NCBI GenBank assembly: GCA_027919835.1
Contig: JANVFP010000010.1
Coordinates: 558,001 to 622,000, forward strand
DNA: 64,000 bases
Source: Lentinula raphanica
Lineage: Eukaryota > Basidiomycota > Agaricomycetes > Agaricales > Omphalotaceae
Direction of reading: 5' to 3'
Under the pieces are notes generated by a model that saw only the letters and a program-made list of their open reading frames with translations, was not told where the DNA came from and searched no databases. Made by a program: the position numbers and the translations under genes. Of the stretch, positions 24,406 through 37,553 are shown piece by piece; position 1 is the stretch's first letter; every line of letters starts with the position of its first letter.

Positions 24406-25227
24406 ACGCTCGTTCCCTGAAAGGCTGAATACCGACTTTGGAACACTTCAGCAATCAATAGCTGATGATCAAACTGGACAGTGGCACTGGAGACCATATC
24501 GGTGAGTCTGAGCTATTTTCAAGGTTTTAGTTGGTTCGAGGCAACCTGAGGACGGAGCACAAAGACAACTCTAAGAAGTGAGTATCTGTATATTCATCAC
24601 AATCACAGAATTCACGCTAAATCTCGTTGGGTTACACCTACCATGTAATCTAGGTTCATCGAGAGGGCGATGATCTTCGCGGATTGAACAGCGTTATTTA
24701 TGCGTGCAAAACTCATAAATACCATATATCGATTGTGCAATGTACATCACTGTTCGTCACAGGTCTCAGCCTCCCATCAGAGCATATTGGACTCGGCGGA
24801 GTACAATTGACTTACCACGCAACTCATGCGTCGGACACTGGTCCAACCTTCGAAGATATGATTTCGAACTGTGGTCACGACGAAGTAGAGCGCAGTGATT
24901 ACAGAGGTGAGAAGACAGCTCACCGAATCTCATCACGAGGGAATTCCCAACCTCATCTTTGTTTATACCAAGTTCCAACCCTAACGCTCAAGCGCTCAAG
25001 AGTGAAGAGATCGTTGAAAATATCGCGCACACGAAGTATCCTGTGTAGGTTTCATTCTGTTTCATTGTATTCTCTTATCGGAATGGGTGAATAATACCAC
25101 AGGTGAATACTTGCTTCGCGAGATATTCGCTGTCGATGGATATCGCAATCTCCTCTAACCCTGAGATGCGCGAACCAACCTGAACCAATGCGCGACAGAG
25201 ATCTAGTTTGGGACATGCACTGAAATT

Positions 25228-27411
<2,184 letters not shown>

Positions 27412-27531
27412 GTTACGCGAAAGCCTTCGGCAATGGTGGTATAACGCGAGAATGATCGAACACGTTACTTCTATTCTTCCACCACGTTCTCCAAACGTTC
27501 CCCGCATTCTCTCCTGTTATCCTCCACCATC
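27412..27531. promoter_or_regulatory. 120-bp bidirectional promoter ALG8/VMA21
   Basis: Only 120 bp separate the two start codons, so both 5' UTRs and the core promoters must share this segment. It contains a pyrimidine-rich strand (about 27470-27530) reading toward VMA21. No TATA box is seen. Both products are ER membrane proteins. Confidence 0.55.
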
Positions 27532-27942
27532 ATGGGCACTACAGAACAAGCAGCTATCGGAAAACTCAACACTAACGCTGCCTCAAAGTAAGTATCTTAC
27601 TCAACTCACATGTCAGAGTGACGTTGATTCATCTAACAGTGGAACGCTCTTCAAGCTGGTCATTTTCAGCTTGTCTTTGGGCATCATACCACTAACTTCA
27701 TACTATGGGAGCTTGTTTTATCTGTGGAATGGTATCGATGTCTTGTAAGATTTCAAAACACAACAACTGACGCGGACGTTCCGGTAGGAAACTCCACGCT
27801 CGCGGCTATTACAGCTATCGTAGCTGCCAATCTTGTCCTCATTGCGTACATTGTACTCTCTGTCCTTGAGGATAAACAAACCCCACAATCTCCCTCGCGA
27901 ATCGCTGCTCAAGCCCAGCTTGAATCTAAAAAAGTACGATAG
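27532..27942 (+). CDS. VMA21: V-ATPase assembly factor VMA21
   Basis: This is a small ER membrane chaperone for assembly of the V-ATPase V0 sector. The exons are 27532..27587, 27640..27731 and 27788..27942, giving 100 aa. The protein begins MGTTEQAAIGKLNTNAASN. It has two transmembrane hairpin helices (LFKLVIFSLSLGIIPLTSYY and AAITAIVAANLVLIAYIVLSVL) joined by GSLFYLWNGNST, and ends ESKKVR. The last four residues, KKVR, fit the dilysine KKXX signal for ER retrieval that is typical of Vma21. The intron phases join the codons for N (AAT) and G (GGA) exactly. The length matches the family (about 80-110 aa). The gene is head-to-head with ALG8. Confidence 0.93.
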
Positions 27943-28112
27943 CATGTCCTCAAATGTGTATCAGGGTCTCTGGATTGCCAGTTTCACGAAAATAGTATAC
28001 ACTATGTACAATCTCTAGTTACATGTAATGATAGACTACTAATACCTGCAGAGCTACTGTGAGGTGTAGTCTGAATCACTAAATAAGTATAAGTGAGGGG
28101 AAGGAAAGGAAC

Positions 28113-28121
28113 GAAGATGAC
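28113..28121. repeat. Left target-site duplication of TIR element
   Basis: GAAGATGAC, identical to 28828..28836 on the other side of the element. Confidence 0.8.
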
Positions 28122-28227
28122 AGGGGGGTGTTCCTGATGTAATTTCCACAATCCGCAAAACCTGTTGGGGTTTGTTTGTACAGCCGGGCTGCCGCAGAGC
28201 CGCATCAGCCATAGACTGCTTAGTAAT
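28122..28227 (+). repeat. Left terminal inverted repeat
   Basis: This 106-bp repeat pairs with 28722..28827 in reverse complement. The best conserved core is AAAACCTGTTGGGGT, then TGTTTGTACAGCCGGGCTGC and CTGCTTAGTAAT at the inner edge. The outer 35 bp are more diverged. One compensating single-base indel pair lies between them. Confidence 0.85.
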
Positions 28228-28298
28228 CTCTATCTATTGAGCTTCGACTCTCCAGCACTGAGCATTCTGCACAGTGTTTATGCTTTCCCCTCAACTTT
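28199..28298 (+). repeat. Internal direct repeat copy A of TIR element
   Basis: It begins GCCGCATCAGCC and shares with copy B (28354..28454) the order GCCGCAT - TCAGCC - AGAC - GCTT - TAATCT - TTGA - GACTC - AGCAT - CTGCACA - GCTTT - CCTCA. Similarity is moderate with small indels. Copy A overlaps the inner end of the left TIR. Confidence 0.6.
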
Positions 28299-28353
28299 TC
28301 CGCATATATGATAGATATAGCTTGCATACACTACCGAATCTTGCTCACAGACT

Positions 28354-28454
28354 GCCGCATAACTGTGTCAGCCGGAGACAGCTTGATAATCTTGGATTTT
28401 GACTCCCAACTTGAGTCAACTGTCAAGCATCCTGCACATGCTTTTCCTCAGTTT
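28354..28454 (+). repeat. Internal direct repeat copy B of TIR element
   Basis: This is a diverged direct copy of 28199..28298, suggesting duplication of the subterminal region inside the element. Confidence 0.55.
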
Positions 28455-28721
28455 GACGGTCTTTCCTTGAACATGTACTTAGTATATCACCACGCCGATC
28501 CACTGTCCCAATATATTTCTCTCTATCATGCTCATCAAACAATGACTATGACTGGCAAACCTGAAGACCTACGGCCAAATTCCAATTGGCAGTAATATGG
28601 TACAGTGATAATTCAAACATTTATCTCTCTCTCTCGAGTCTCAGATCTCAGGACCCGCTCTCATCATGCTTGCAGAAGCTGCACTACGTGAACCAGCTAC
28701 AGTACACTTAGTGCACCTGCA

Positions 28722-28827
28722 ATTACTAAGCAGCCACGGCCGATGCGGCTCTACGGCAGCCCGGCTGTACAAACAGACCCCAACAGGTTTTGTGATCTGC
28801 AAGAATTGCATCGGGCAAACCCCCCCG
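28722..28827 (-). repeat. Right terminal inverted repeat
   Basis: This is the reverse-complement partner of 28122..28227 with the same length of 106 bp. Confidence 0.85.
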
Positions 28828-28924
28828 GAAGATGACGAATATAAAGGTTAAAAAGAAGGGGAATATTCAAACAGCAATACCCCATTCAACTGGGGAAGGG
28901 TGCTTGATGTTTCGCTGTCGCCTG

Positions 28925-30151
28925 TTAAGCTAGTAGATTGTTTCTTAGTTCACATCCCTTTCCATTGAGAAGGGAGGAAAAAATACTCACCAGCAAAGGC
29001 GGTAGAGGCTTATCGGACCTCGGTTCGGGTACGAACGTATTGTTACGACTGGCGCGACTGCGTGGTGCACCCGAGTTGGGTAGAGCCATAGTGTCACTAG
29101 AAGACGACTTGTGACTTGTCGGTGACATCGACCGACTAATATACGCGTTCGACATCGACTGCGTAATAGTAACGCGCGGTGGACGAGGTAGCGACATCGT
29201 CACAGCAGCCGACGATGGCAAATATGGATCATACACCGCCGATCTGGGCGACGTTGGCGTCGTCGGTACGTTAGAAAGCATCGCGGCAGATTGCGACTTC
29301 TTCAGAATCGACGGTGGGGAAGCCATTCTCCGAGGACTGTATGGAATTGTTGGTGAGGTCGGAGTTGCTATTGGCGTGGAATTTAGGGAACCGGTACTAG
29401 GAGACGGCGGTAAGGGAGTCAATCTTGGGGTGGGTAATAGAACCAATGGTTTGGGAATTTTCTTCCCAATTTTAAGCGGGGGAGGTTCGGGAAATAAGGC
29501 CAGAGAGTCTAAATCAGTCCCACATGACCGTGACTCGTTAGATGACACTGACGAGCGTCGACTCGAGGGAGTTTCCTCGAGCCTAGAAATGTTGGAGGTA
29601 GATTTGGATGGGTAGAGGGTACCACACCGGGGAGGGTTCGAAGTGGTCCGGGAACGCGGGCCACGAACAGGGGTACGCAAAGGAGACGAGTATACCTGGA
29701 GTGGGGGCAGATCGGGTAAGGGATCGTTGTACAGCGAGTCGTGGTCTTCGTTCACGTCCTCCAAGAATCCCTTCCACACACCGTCCAGCTCAGGCATACT
29801 TCGCTTTGCTTTCAATAGTTCGACAGTACGATTCGATCGGTGATTTTGATTAAATTTCCCATGAGATTCTGTACGGACGATAGGTAGATTGGAAGCCTGT
29901 TCGGCGGGGGGTTCATATAACTTGGGGCTCGGTGGTCGAGGTGGTCGATGAGGTGCTTCGAGTTGCGTAAAGCATGAAGCAGCTGTATCTCGTCTTGCTT
30001 CACGACTAGTTTTAAATCGGCCGAGCAGTGGGCTGATGGGAGTTTCCGATCTCTCAATCACTTGTGGGTCCTTGGATTGAGAGTCTCCAGCGAATGGCTT
30101 TGGAAATTTCCGCCGCCTCCAGCTGCTAGGGTCGAACAAGGAAGTTTTCAT
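28925..30151 (-). CDS. Disordered Ser/Pro-rich hypothetical protein
   Basis: This is a largely single-exon gene of about 408 aa, starting at ATG 30151 (MKTSLFDPSSWRRRKFPKPF); the frame is open further upstream but has no ATG there. Composition is dominated by Ser, Pro, Thr and Arg, without a predicted fold. Several SP/TP sites (TPTSPTIPYSPRR, TTPTSPRSAVYDPY) suggest regulation by proline-directed kinases. A possible short linear block is AKRSMPELDGVWKGFLEDVNE. A GTGAGT donor near 28991 suggests that the real C-terminus may lie in a further exon: the frame after ...DKPLPPLL reads through to the stop at 28925, and an acceptor-like CAG lies immediately below. No domain was recognised; such proteins are often cytoskeletal or signalling scaffolds, but nothing here shows that. 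Confidence 0.65.
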   Translation of the reverse strand: MKTSLFDPSSWRRRKFPKPFAGDSQSKDPQVIERSETPISPLLGRFKTSREARRDTAASCFTQLEAPHRPPRPPSPKLYEPPAEQASNLPIVRTESHGKFNQNHRSNRTVELLKAKRSMPELDGVWKGFLEDVNEDHDSLYNDPLPDLPPLQVYSSPLRTPVRGPRSRTTSNPPRCGTLYPSKSTSNISRLEETPSSRRSSVSSNESRSCGTDLDSLALFPEPPPLKIGKKIPKPLVLLPTPRLTPLPPSPSTGSLNSTPIATPTSPTIPYSPRRMASPPSILKKSQSAAMLSNVPTTPTSPRSAVYDPYLPSSAAVTMSLPRPPRVTITQSMSNAYISRSMSPTSHKSSSSDTMALPNSGAPRSRASRNNTFVPEPRSDKPLPPLLVSIFSSLLNGKGCELRNNLLA

Positions 30152-30941
30152 GTTGTTTGGTTGGGAGGGAATCAAAGTGAAAGGAGTGTGGGTTGGTTTG
30201 AAAGAAGGACTAGAGGGAACTGTTTGTCATAATAAAGAGAGGAAGAATCGTGTAAATACACCATCCACGAGATCTTGAATGAATGTTTTTTCAGATCAAA
30301 AAGAAGCCTATGCAGCTGAATGAAGCCAGTGATGGAGACATTTGATTGACAAAGGCATTTCCTGAGCCGTGATAGGGCAACGTAGCCTTTTCCTTCCTAT
30401 GTCTTGCCGCGGATAAGTGTTTCCGCAGATTCTCGCGATGGCACCGACGATATTTGTCCGGATCGATGATAGATCGGATGAATATTGAGTTTCAAGGCCT
30501 CCGATGATAAAGCCTTCCAAGAACTTGGCGATGGTCATTATGACGGTGGTCAAAGATCTTTGAGCAGTGCCCATAATACCGGATAGCCTTCTGACGGTTG
30601 CACGAAGCCGAAACGTTGTCGAAGGTCACCATTCTTATTGCGTCCAGCTAAAGATAATTGACATATGAATTGCAAGAGGAATGATTCTTCAATGTAAGGT
30701 TATACATGGCATTCGTGTTTTTGAGCGTAGCGTTCCATCGAAAGAGTTCTCGAAACTCAAGGATCAGAGCCATTCGAGCGAGGATACGGACTGAATTCAG
30801 ATCATAGGATATGAGATCTTTCAATTTTCAAATTGTGCATAAGTACCGTGGCTGTTCGTACAACTCAGAGCTATCCAGAACGACGAGTGAGAACAATGGA
30901 CCACAAGTACCAGACCTTTCACTTACCCCCCTTCATCAGAA
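30152..30941. other. Intergenic segment with short coding-like minus-strand pieces
   Basis: The first 100 bp are the promoter of the disordered protein gene. Between about 30310 and 30830 the minus strand shows fragments such as SVRILARMALILEFRELFRW and IMTIAKFLEGFIIGGLETQY with no consistent splice joins and no start codon in a good context. They could be a small unrecognised gene or remnant. No family was recognised. Confidence 0.25.
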
Positions 30942-32980
<2,039 letters not shown>

Positions 32981-33123
32981 TAAAGGTGAAAAAGGACCAA
33001 ACAATGGGAGATCAAGGAGACTTGCGAGATGAAATGGAAGGTTGTCTTACGTCAATTGATTAATTTGAACAGGCGCCCAAAATAAGCGCCTGGCTTTCGC
33101 TTTTGTTTGCCACTTACCACCAC

Positions 33124-33457
33124 ATGGAAAATCCTCATGCAGAACGTCAGGCTGTTCTTCTGGAACGTATTCTAAAGAACGCGGTACGTGTCCTCTAGAT
33201 GCTCTGCTTACTATGAGCTGATTGATAATCCTAGTCGAAATGCACCGAAACCATCATCGAACTCAATAAGAATCTAGAGGTTTGTATTCACCAGGTCTTT
33301 GGAATATCACTCCACTCATCAACGTGCAACACTCGCACAGGAAATCGTACAAGCAAACTATCATCTCCAAACAGCGGCCAATCTATCGTTGCAATACAGA
33401 AAGAATGTTCAATATAATCTGTCATCTGCACAAAATCACACACAGCATAAACCTTGA
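33124..33457 (+). CDS. DAD4: DASH/DAM1 complex subunit DAD4
   Basis: This is a very small kinetochore protein of the fungal DASH ring, which couples chromosomes to microtubules. The exons are 33124..33183, 33235..33279 and 33341..33457, all phase 0, giving 73 aa. Exon 1 reads MENPHAERQAVLLERILKNA, exon 2 SKCTETIIELNKNLE, and exon 3 begins EIVQANYHLQTAANLSLQYR, continuing KNVQYNLSSAQ and ending in HKP. The MENPHExxQ start, the heptad coiled coil and the YxxNVQYNL end are the Dad4 signature, and the length matches (about 72 aa). It is easily missed because each exon is under 120 nt. It is head-to-head with ATE1. Confidence 0.92.
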
Positions 33458-33728
33458 TAGGGAGCAGTCAAGACGCTAAACGATTGCAAGTCATCATTAT
33501 TCAAACTGAGAGGTTTATCAGTACAGATGTGACACACACAGAACAATCTATGCAACAGGTTCAGCGGGAAAGAAATGATACAGCATGTATGAACGGTGGA
33601 GATATAGCAAGGTATTAATGTCAATACGCAAAACATCGATTATACGGGTATAGAGCGGGAAATCCAAGAAGAAATAATGAGTCGTAAAACCTACATCCGA
33701 GTCAAATGTATACCTTGGGTAAGGCCTC

Positions 33729-35262
33729 CTAGCCCCACCCATCCCATCTCCCATACCGCCGAAATTCTTGTAATTGGCACTGGCTTGCTTTCGAATCCTT
33801 ACTCTTGTCCTTCTCCTTCTCTTTCCCCTTTCTGCTGTAACCTTGCTCGCTTCTCGTCGATGATATGCTGGGGGATCTGCCGTGTAATCCCCTAGGAGGA
33901 GAGCTTGAAGAGGAACTTGATGATGATGATGGATGGGATTTGGTATTTGGTATGGAAAGACGATACCAGCCCCCGGCATAAGTCAGTGCAACGAGTTGAT
34001 ATTCAGTCGGCGTGGAAGCCTGGGCAGGAACTGCGATCCAGCCTACAACACATCGTTCCTCATCCGGAACGTCTTCCGTCGCCGAACGCGATGATGTCGT
34101 AGCTGAAAGTGATATATGCGACGATTGTGTGGGGATCCGATACTGGGCATAAGACCATTCTGATTCAAAGTACCTCGGAAGCGGAATATATGGTGCCAGC
34201 GGAGAGAACGTTGACTGACGATTTCTGTATAACCAGGACATGAATACACATCACATATCAGGGGGGCAGAAATGATACCCACGAAGCAGCCGAAAGTAAA
34301 GTGAAGAGATGAACCGTGCCTTTGTCGCTCCAGACACACAGTTCCTGTTCATCCGGTCTGAATGCTACCCCGAATATCTCAGCCTTATCAGTGCCTCTGC
34401 GGAGTTCACGAACCAGCTTCCCAGTCAGAGAGTCCCATATTCGTACAAGCGTGCCTCGTGATGAAGTAGTAGCAAGTAGCCGTCCAGATGGAGGCACAGA
34501 TAATGTGGACAGGGCAGTCGTATGCGCAGCGATGATGGATACAGGATGTTTCTCTGGTGGCGGCGGAGGTTTCTTTGGTAGAGTTGGTGGCGGAGGTCCT
34601 TTCAGAGGAGGCGGAGAGCATGGAGGAAGATGGATCAGCTGAACATGGCCCATTTGACGACCAGGGATGGCAAGTAGAGTAGCATGGGTACCAGAAGCCA
34701 GCGCAACTAAGCCTAAACCCGGATCAGACGTAATAGAAAAGGCGTATAACCGCATCACCACTTACCTCTAGGATTATCACAAGTATCCCATTCCTGGTAT
34801 CGTGTGACCTGAAGGCCAATCTCAAAGACGACCACTCTCCGTCGTAGAGACACTGCAAGCCATCCGCGTCGACAAGCAAATCCCCGCACTCTCTCGCGAA
34901 ACTCTAGCTCAGCTACCTCACTACCAATCGCATCGTCCCACAAGATCACTTTGTTCGGAGGATAGAGTGGACTTCGCCCGCCACCCAAGAGGAAGAGGAG
35001 AGAAGATGTATGCATGGGCATCGCAGCTGCGAGTGTTCCTCCGGATAGCTCTGAGCATGTATAATGATGATTAGCATGAATATTCCAGCAAGACGAGTTC
35101 CATCAGCGTACCGCGTTTCCTCAGCAGCTGCAGAGGCCATGTCCTATAGACGGCAAAGCCAGCTGGTGAGCATGTCGTGAATATCTCGCAGTCTGCATCG
35201 AGTCTGGTGTCGAATATATGAAGAGGATTTGTTGCTGTGATGGAATGACGGGCCAAGTTCAT
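33729..35262 (-). CDS. PROPPIN WD40 protein (ATG18 family, WIPI3/4-HSV2-like)
   Basis: This is a seven-bladed propeller that binds phosphatidylinositol 3-phosphate, in the ATG18/HSV2 family, acting in autophagy or vacuole/endosome dynamics. The start is ATG at 35262 (MNLARHSITATNPLHIFDTR). The early blocks FDTRLDADCEIFTTCSPAGFAVYRTWPL and LLFLLGGGRSPLYPPNKVIL with WDDAIGSEVAELEF are typical. The lipid-binding signature follows at about 34410: LVRELRRGTDKAEIFGVAFR (LRRG; WIPI3/WIPI4 and Hsv2 have this form). A Pro-rich insert (PPLKGPPPPTLPKKPPPPPE, about 34560-34610) and a long Ser/Lys-rich insert (about 33900-33800, ten consecutive Ser codons) enlarge the loops. The protein ends RRYGRWDGWG. 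HSV2-like is preferred over ATG18 because of ELRRGTD. Confidence 0.82.
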
Positions 35263-35586
35263 GAGAAGACAGACTGAAAGAGGTCGTGGTACAAGTTATA
35301 ATGTGGCGTAATGAGCCTTCTTATCACACGTGTTTGATATGAGCAAAGCTTTCGTACTACTTACTACTACTGCAAAAGCAAACAAGGTAAAAAAAGCAAG
35401 TTCTCCTTCCAATGAACACACAACAGATCGTAACAGAATAGAAAGATACCAATGCATGCTAGCCCTCCTGTATATGCCGTGCGTAATATGGTACAGATGA
35501 TAGATATGTATATGGGGGGGATATAGATTCTTACAGAAATCTGGAAGGATAAATCGTTGGTGAAGTCCGTTCTGAGGCCTGAATAC
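35263..35586. other. Intergenic region
   Basis: This 324-bp segment holds the PROPPIN promoter and the 3' region of the next minus-strand gene. It contains one palindromic CACGTG (35327..35332), about 65 bp upstream of the PROPPIN start. Nothing else was recognised. Confidence 0.4.
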
Positions 35587-37196
35587 TCAGCCTTTCGTAC
35601 TGGTCGTTAGACGTGGGGCCGTATTATTGTTCGTGATATTCGTGGGGTTCCAAGTTTTAGGTGGACGGAGGTCAACATGAGCAAGCTGTTGTCGGGCCGC
35701 TTTGAACTCTAATTCCTCAGCCTGCATCTGAGCCAATAGCGCGGCCTTAGCCTCTGCTTGACGTTGAAGCTCCGCCTCCGATTCATCAGACAGATAATCA
35801 GTGAACCCTCCATCGGAAGTGACCGTATTGTCAGACAACGAATCACTACTTCCACTCGAAACGCTCGCGGAATCATCGTTCTTGGAGGTTTGGCGAGAAG
35901 CGAGGGTGAAGCTGGGAGCAGTATTGTTTCGTACAGGGGTCACAGACTTCGAAGTAGGAACAGGAGCTTGAACGGTATTGCTCCGACGTCGTTCGAGAAC
36001 GGGACGACTTTCCGGGGAAGCCTTCCTGGGTGGAGCTGATGGACGAGAATCTGGAAGAGCTTTGCCTGAGGGTATAACAGCAGCTGGACGAGACTCGGGA
36101 GAACTTTTTCTCAAGGGTATAGCAGCAGATGAACGTAGATCGGGAGAGCCTTTGTTCGAGGGTATGATAGATGGGCGTGGTTCAGAAGAGCCTTTATGCA
36201 ACGGCAGAGTAGCAGAGCGTGATTCAGGAAAACCTTTACCAGAAGGTAAAGTAGATGACCGCAAGTCAGGAGATCCTTTGTTGGAAGGCGGAGTAGCTAA
36301 AGGAGCTCGACTACCCGAGTTGCGCCGTGGCGTCGTGTGGGGGTCGAGATCGATATGCTTCCGACCTGGAGAGGAGTGAGCCGAATTGGTATTCGTGGGC
36401 TTTTCTTTATCCAGGCTGTTACGAGTACCTTCAACGACACTGGACGCCGTCGCCTTGGAAAGTGTGGCGGCGGGTGATTTCGGGCTGACGGACGCGCGGA
36501 CCTTGTTCGTACCCAAGGTCGGTTTAACAGCAGAGGCGATAGCAGATTTAGAGGAGGGAGGACTGCCTCCACCCGTGCCTGCGCCTGCGCCACTCTTACG
36601 ATCCGTGGTAGAGATGGAAAGTTTGGCAGTAGAACGACCGCTAGTGGTCATTCCATCAAGGACCGCCTTGATTTCTGGAGGAATGGGAATATGATGAACA
36701 ATGCTAACGGATCGCCAATCAGCAGCTTGAATCATTCGATATTCGCTCGGGGCTGGAGGACGACAACACCCGGGCCAGCCAGGGTTGGGGAAACCGGTAG
36801 GCTTTTGAGAAGGATGTAAACGAGCCCACTGGAACAGTTATCGGAATTGAGGATGGAAGATGAGCGTATGATACAAGTACACACCTTGCAGTATCCACAA
36901 CCGTTGAACCAATCGACTGTTTGCGGGATACGAGTATAAGCACTGAGAGCAAAATTGTGGCAATACTGAGCAGACTACCTTCCGCATTCTTCAGATAGAC
37001 GACATCCAGTTGAGGATGGAGAGCACGATTTCTACAGACTTCTCTCACATGCGGACACCTGCTCGTTGGCAGAAAGACGATGAGAACCCACAAATCGGCA
37101 GGAAGCGTGACTGATAACGAACCTAGGATGGACAAAGGCCTTACAAACTGGACAATCATTGACAGCATGGGATACAGAGCCTTCAGGATAACACAT
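35587..37196 (-). CDS. Protein with Cys-rich N-terminus and tandem-repeat disordered tail
   Basis: This is an unrecognised protein built from two parts. The start is ATG at 37196 (MCYPEGSVSHAVNDCPVCKA). The N-terminus is Cys-rich over three small exons: DCPVCKAFVHP, then CPHVREVCRNRALHPQLDVV, then PQTVDWFNGCGYCKWARLHP and GWPGCCRPPAPSEY. This looks like a small zinc-binding domain but matches no family I can name. After SVSIVHHIPIPPEIKAVLDG the remaining 360 residues are low-complexity Ser/Pro/Lys, containing seven tandem 14-15 aa units of the type PSNKGSPDLRSS. A short charged helix follows (SDESEAELQRQAEAKAALLA, with QMQAEELEFKAARQQLAH) near the C-terminus. Three introns lie in the N-terminal part. 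Function is unknown. Confidence 0.65.
35990..36300 (-). repeat. Intragenic minisatellite, seven ~42-45 bp units
   Basis: The units encode PSNKGSPDLRSST, PSGKGFPESRSAT, PLHKGSSEPRPSI, PSNKGSPDLRSSAA, PLRKSSPESRPAAV, PSGKALPDSRPSA and PPRKASPESRPV in tandem. Units one and four share the same PSNKGSPDLRSS core, which suggests recent unit exchange. Confidence 0.75.
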
Positions 37197-37416
37197 TTAG
37201 GGAGATAATTGGGGAGAAGAAGAGGAAAAGAGGATGAGAGGATGTGTGAGAGTGGTGCCACATGCCAGAAGCTGTCGATTGGATTAATGAATGATCGCAA
37301 TAGGATTTCTTTGTTTTTTTGCTGGAAGGACTTTGGAGAAAGAGGTAGAGTTGTAAGTACTCTCAGCTTTGCCATTTCAAGTCTTATACGATGCACGAGG
37401 CCAATCTTTTCCACCA

Positions 37417-37424
37417 TATATAAA
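37417..37424 (+). promoter_or_regulatory. TATA-like box upstream of NCS1
   Basis: TATATAAA lies 130 bp upstream of the NCS1 start codon, within the 357-bp spacer shared with the Cys-rich repeat gene. Role is inferred from sequence and position. Confidence 0.4.
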
Positions 37425-37553
37425 GTACAGGACACGATGCGCCTCAAGGCTCAGCGAGCCATGCGTGTTTATTCTTCCCTTTTCTGGTTGAACAACTATA
37501 ACGGCATTCCTCGGCAAGTATTCCTCTCTTCCTCCAATTCCATCATCTTCATT

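Larger units (their letters stand above)
24073..25227. other. Long intergenic region with possible gene remnant on plus strand
   Basis: This is 1.15 kb without a complete gene. The plus strand shows coding-like fragments: a frame from ATG 24367 (SKRSFPERLNTDFGTLQQSI, DDQTGQWHWRPYR) ending at a perfect GTGAGT donor near 24494, then VRGNLRTEHKDNSKKF (about 24530-24670), SLPSEHIGLGGVQLTYHATH (about 24768-24840), PNAQALKSEEIVENIAHTKY (about 24978-25043) and EYLLREIFAVDGYRNLL (about 25106-25158). Reading phases do not join cleanly, so this is either a gene I cannot splice or a decayed one. No family was recognised. Confidence 0.3.
28122..28827. mobile_element. Non-autonomous TIR element (MULE-like MITE), 706 bp
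   Basis: The element is bounded by two inverted repeats of 106 bp each (28122..28227 and 28722..28827) and flanked by an identical 9-bp direct repeat, GAAGATGAC, at 28113..28121 and 28828..28836. There is no open reading frame of note inside. Long TIRs plus a 9-bp target duplication fit the Mutator-like (MULE) superfamily; this assignment is inference, since no transposase is present. The termini start with six or seven G residues after one mismatched base. The inside carries two diverged direct copies of a roughly 100-bp block. It sits 170 bp downstream of VMA21 and about 90 bp from the end of the next gene, so it does not interrupt a coding region. Confidence 0.82.

Noticed and set aside
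24684..25094. 136-codon plus-strand open frame
   Set aside because: It crosses several likely splice signals and changes frame relative to the better-looking fragments; composition is not protein-like throughout.
30152..30175. N-terminal extension of the disordered protein
   Set aside because: The extension begins with TTG, not ATG; the first ATG is at 30151.
36719..37447. Long minus-strand open frame of about 240 codons
   Set aside because: It runs through exons and introns of the Cys-rich repeat gene in the wrong frame; the conserved Cys codons are read only after splicing in other frames.
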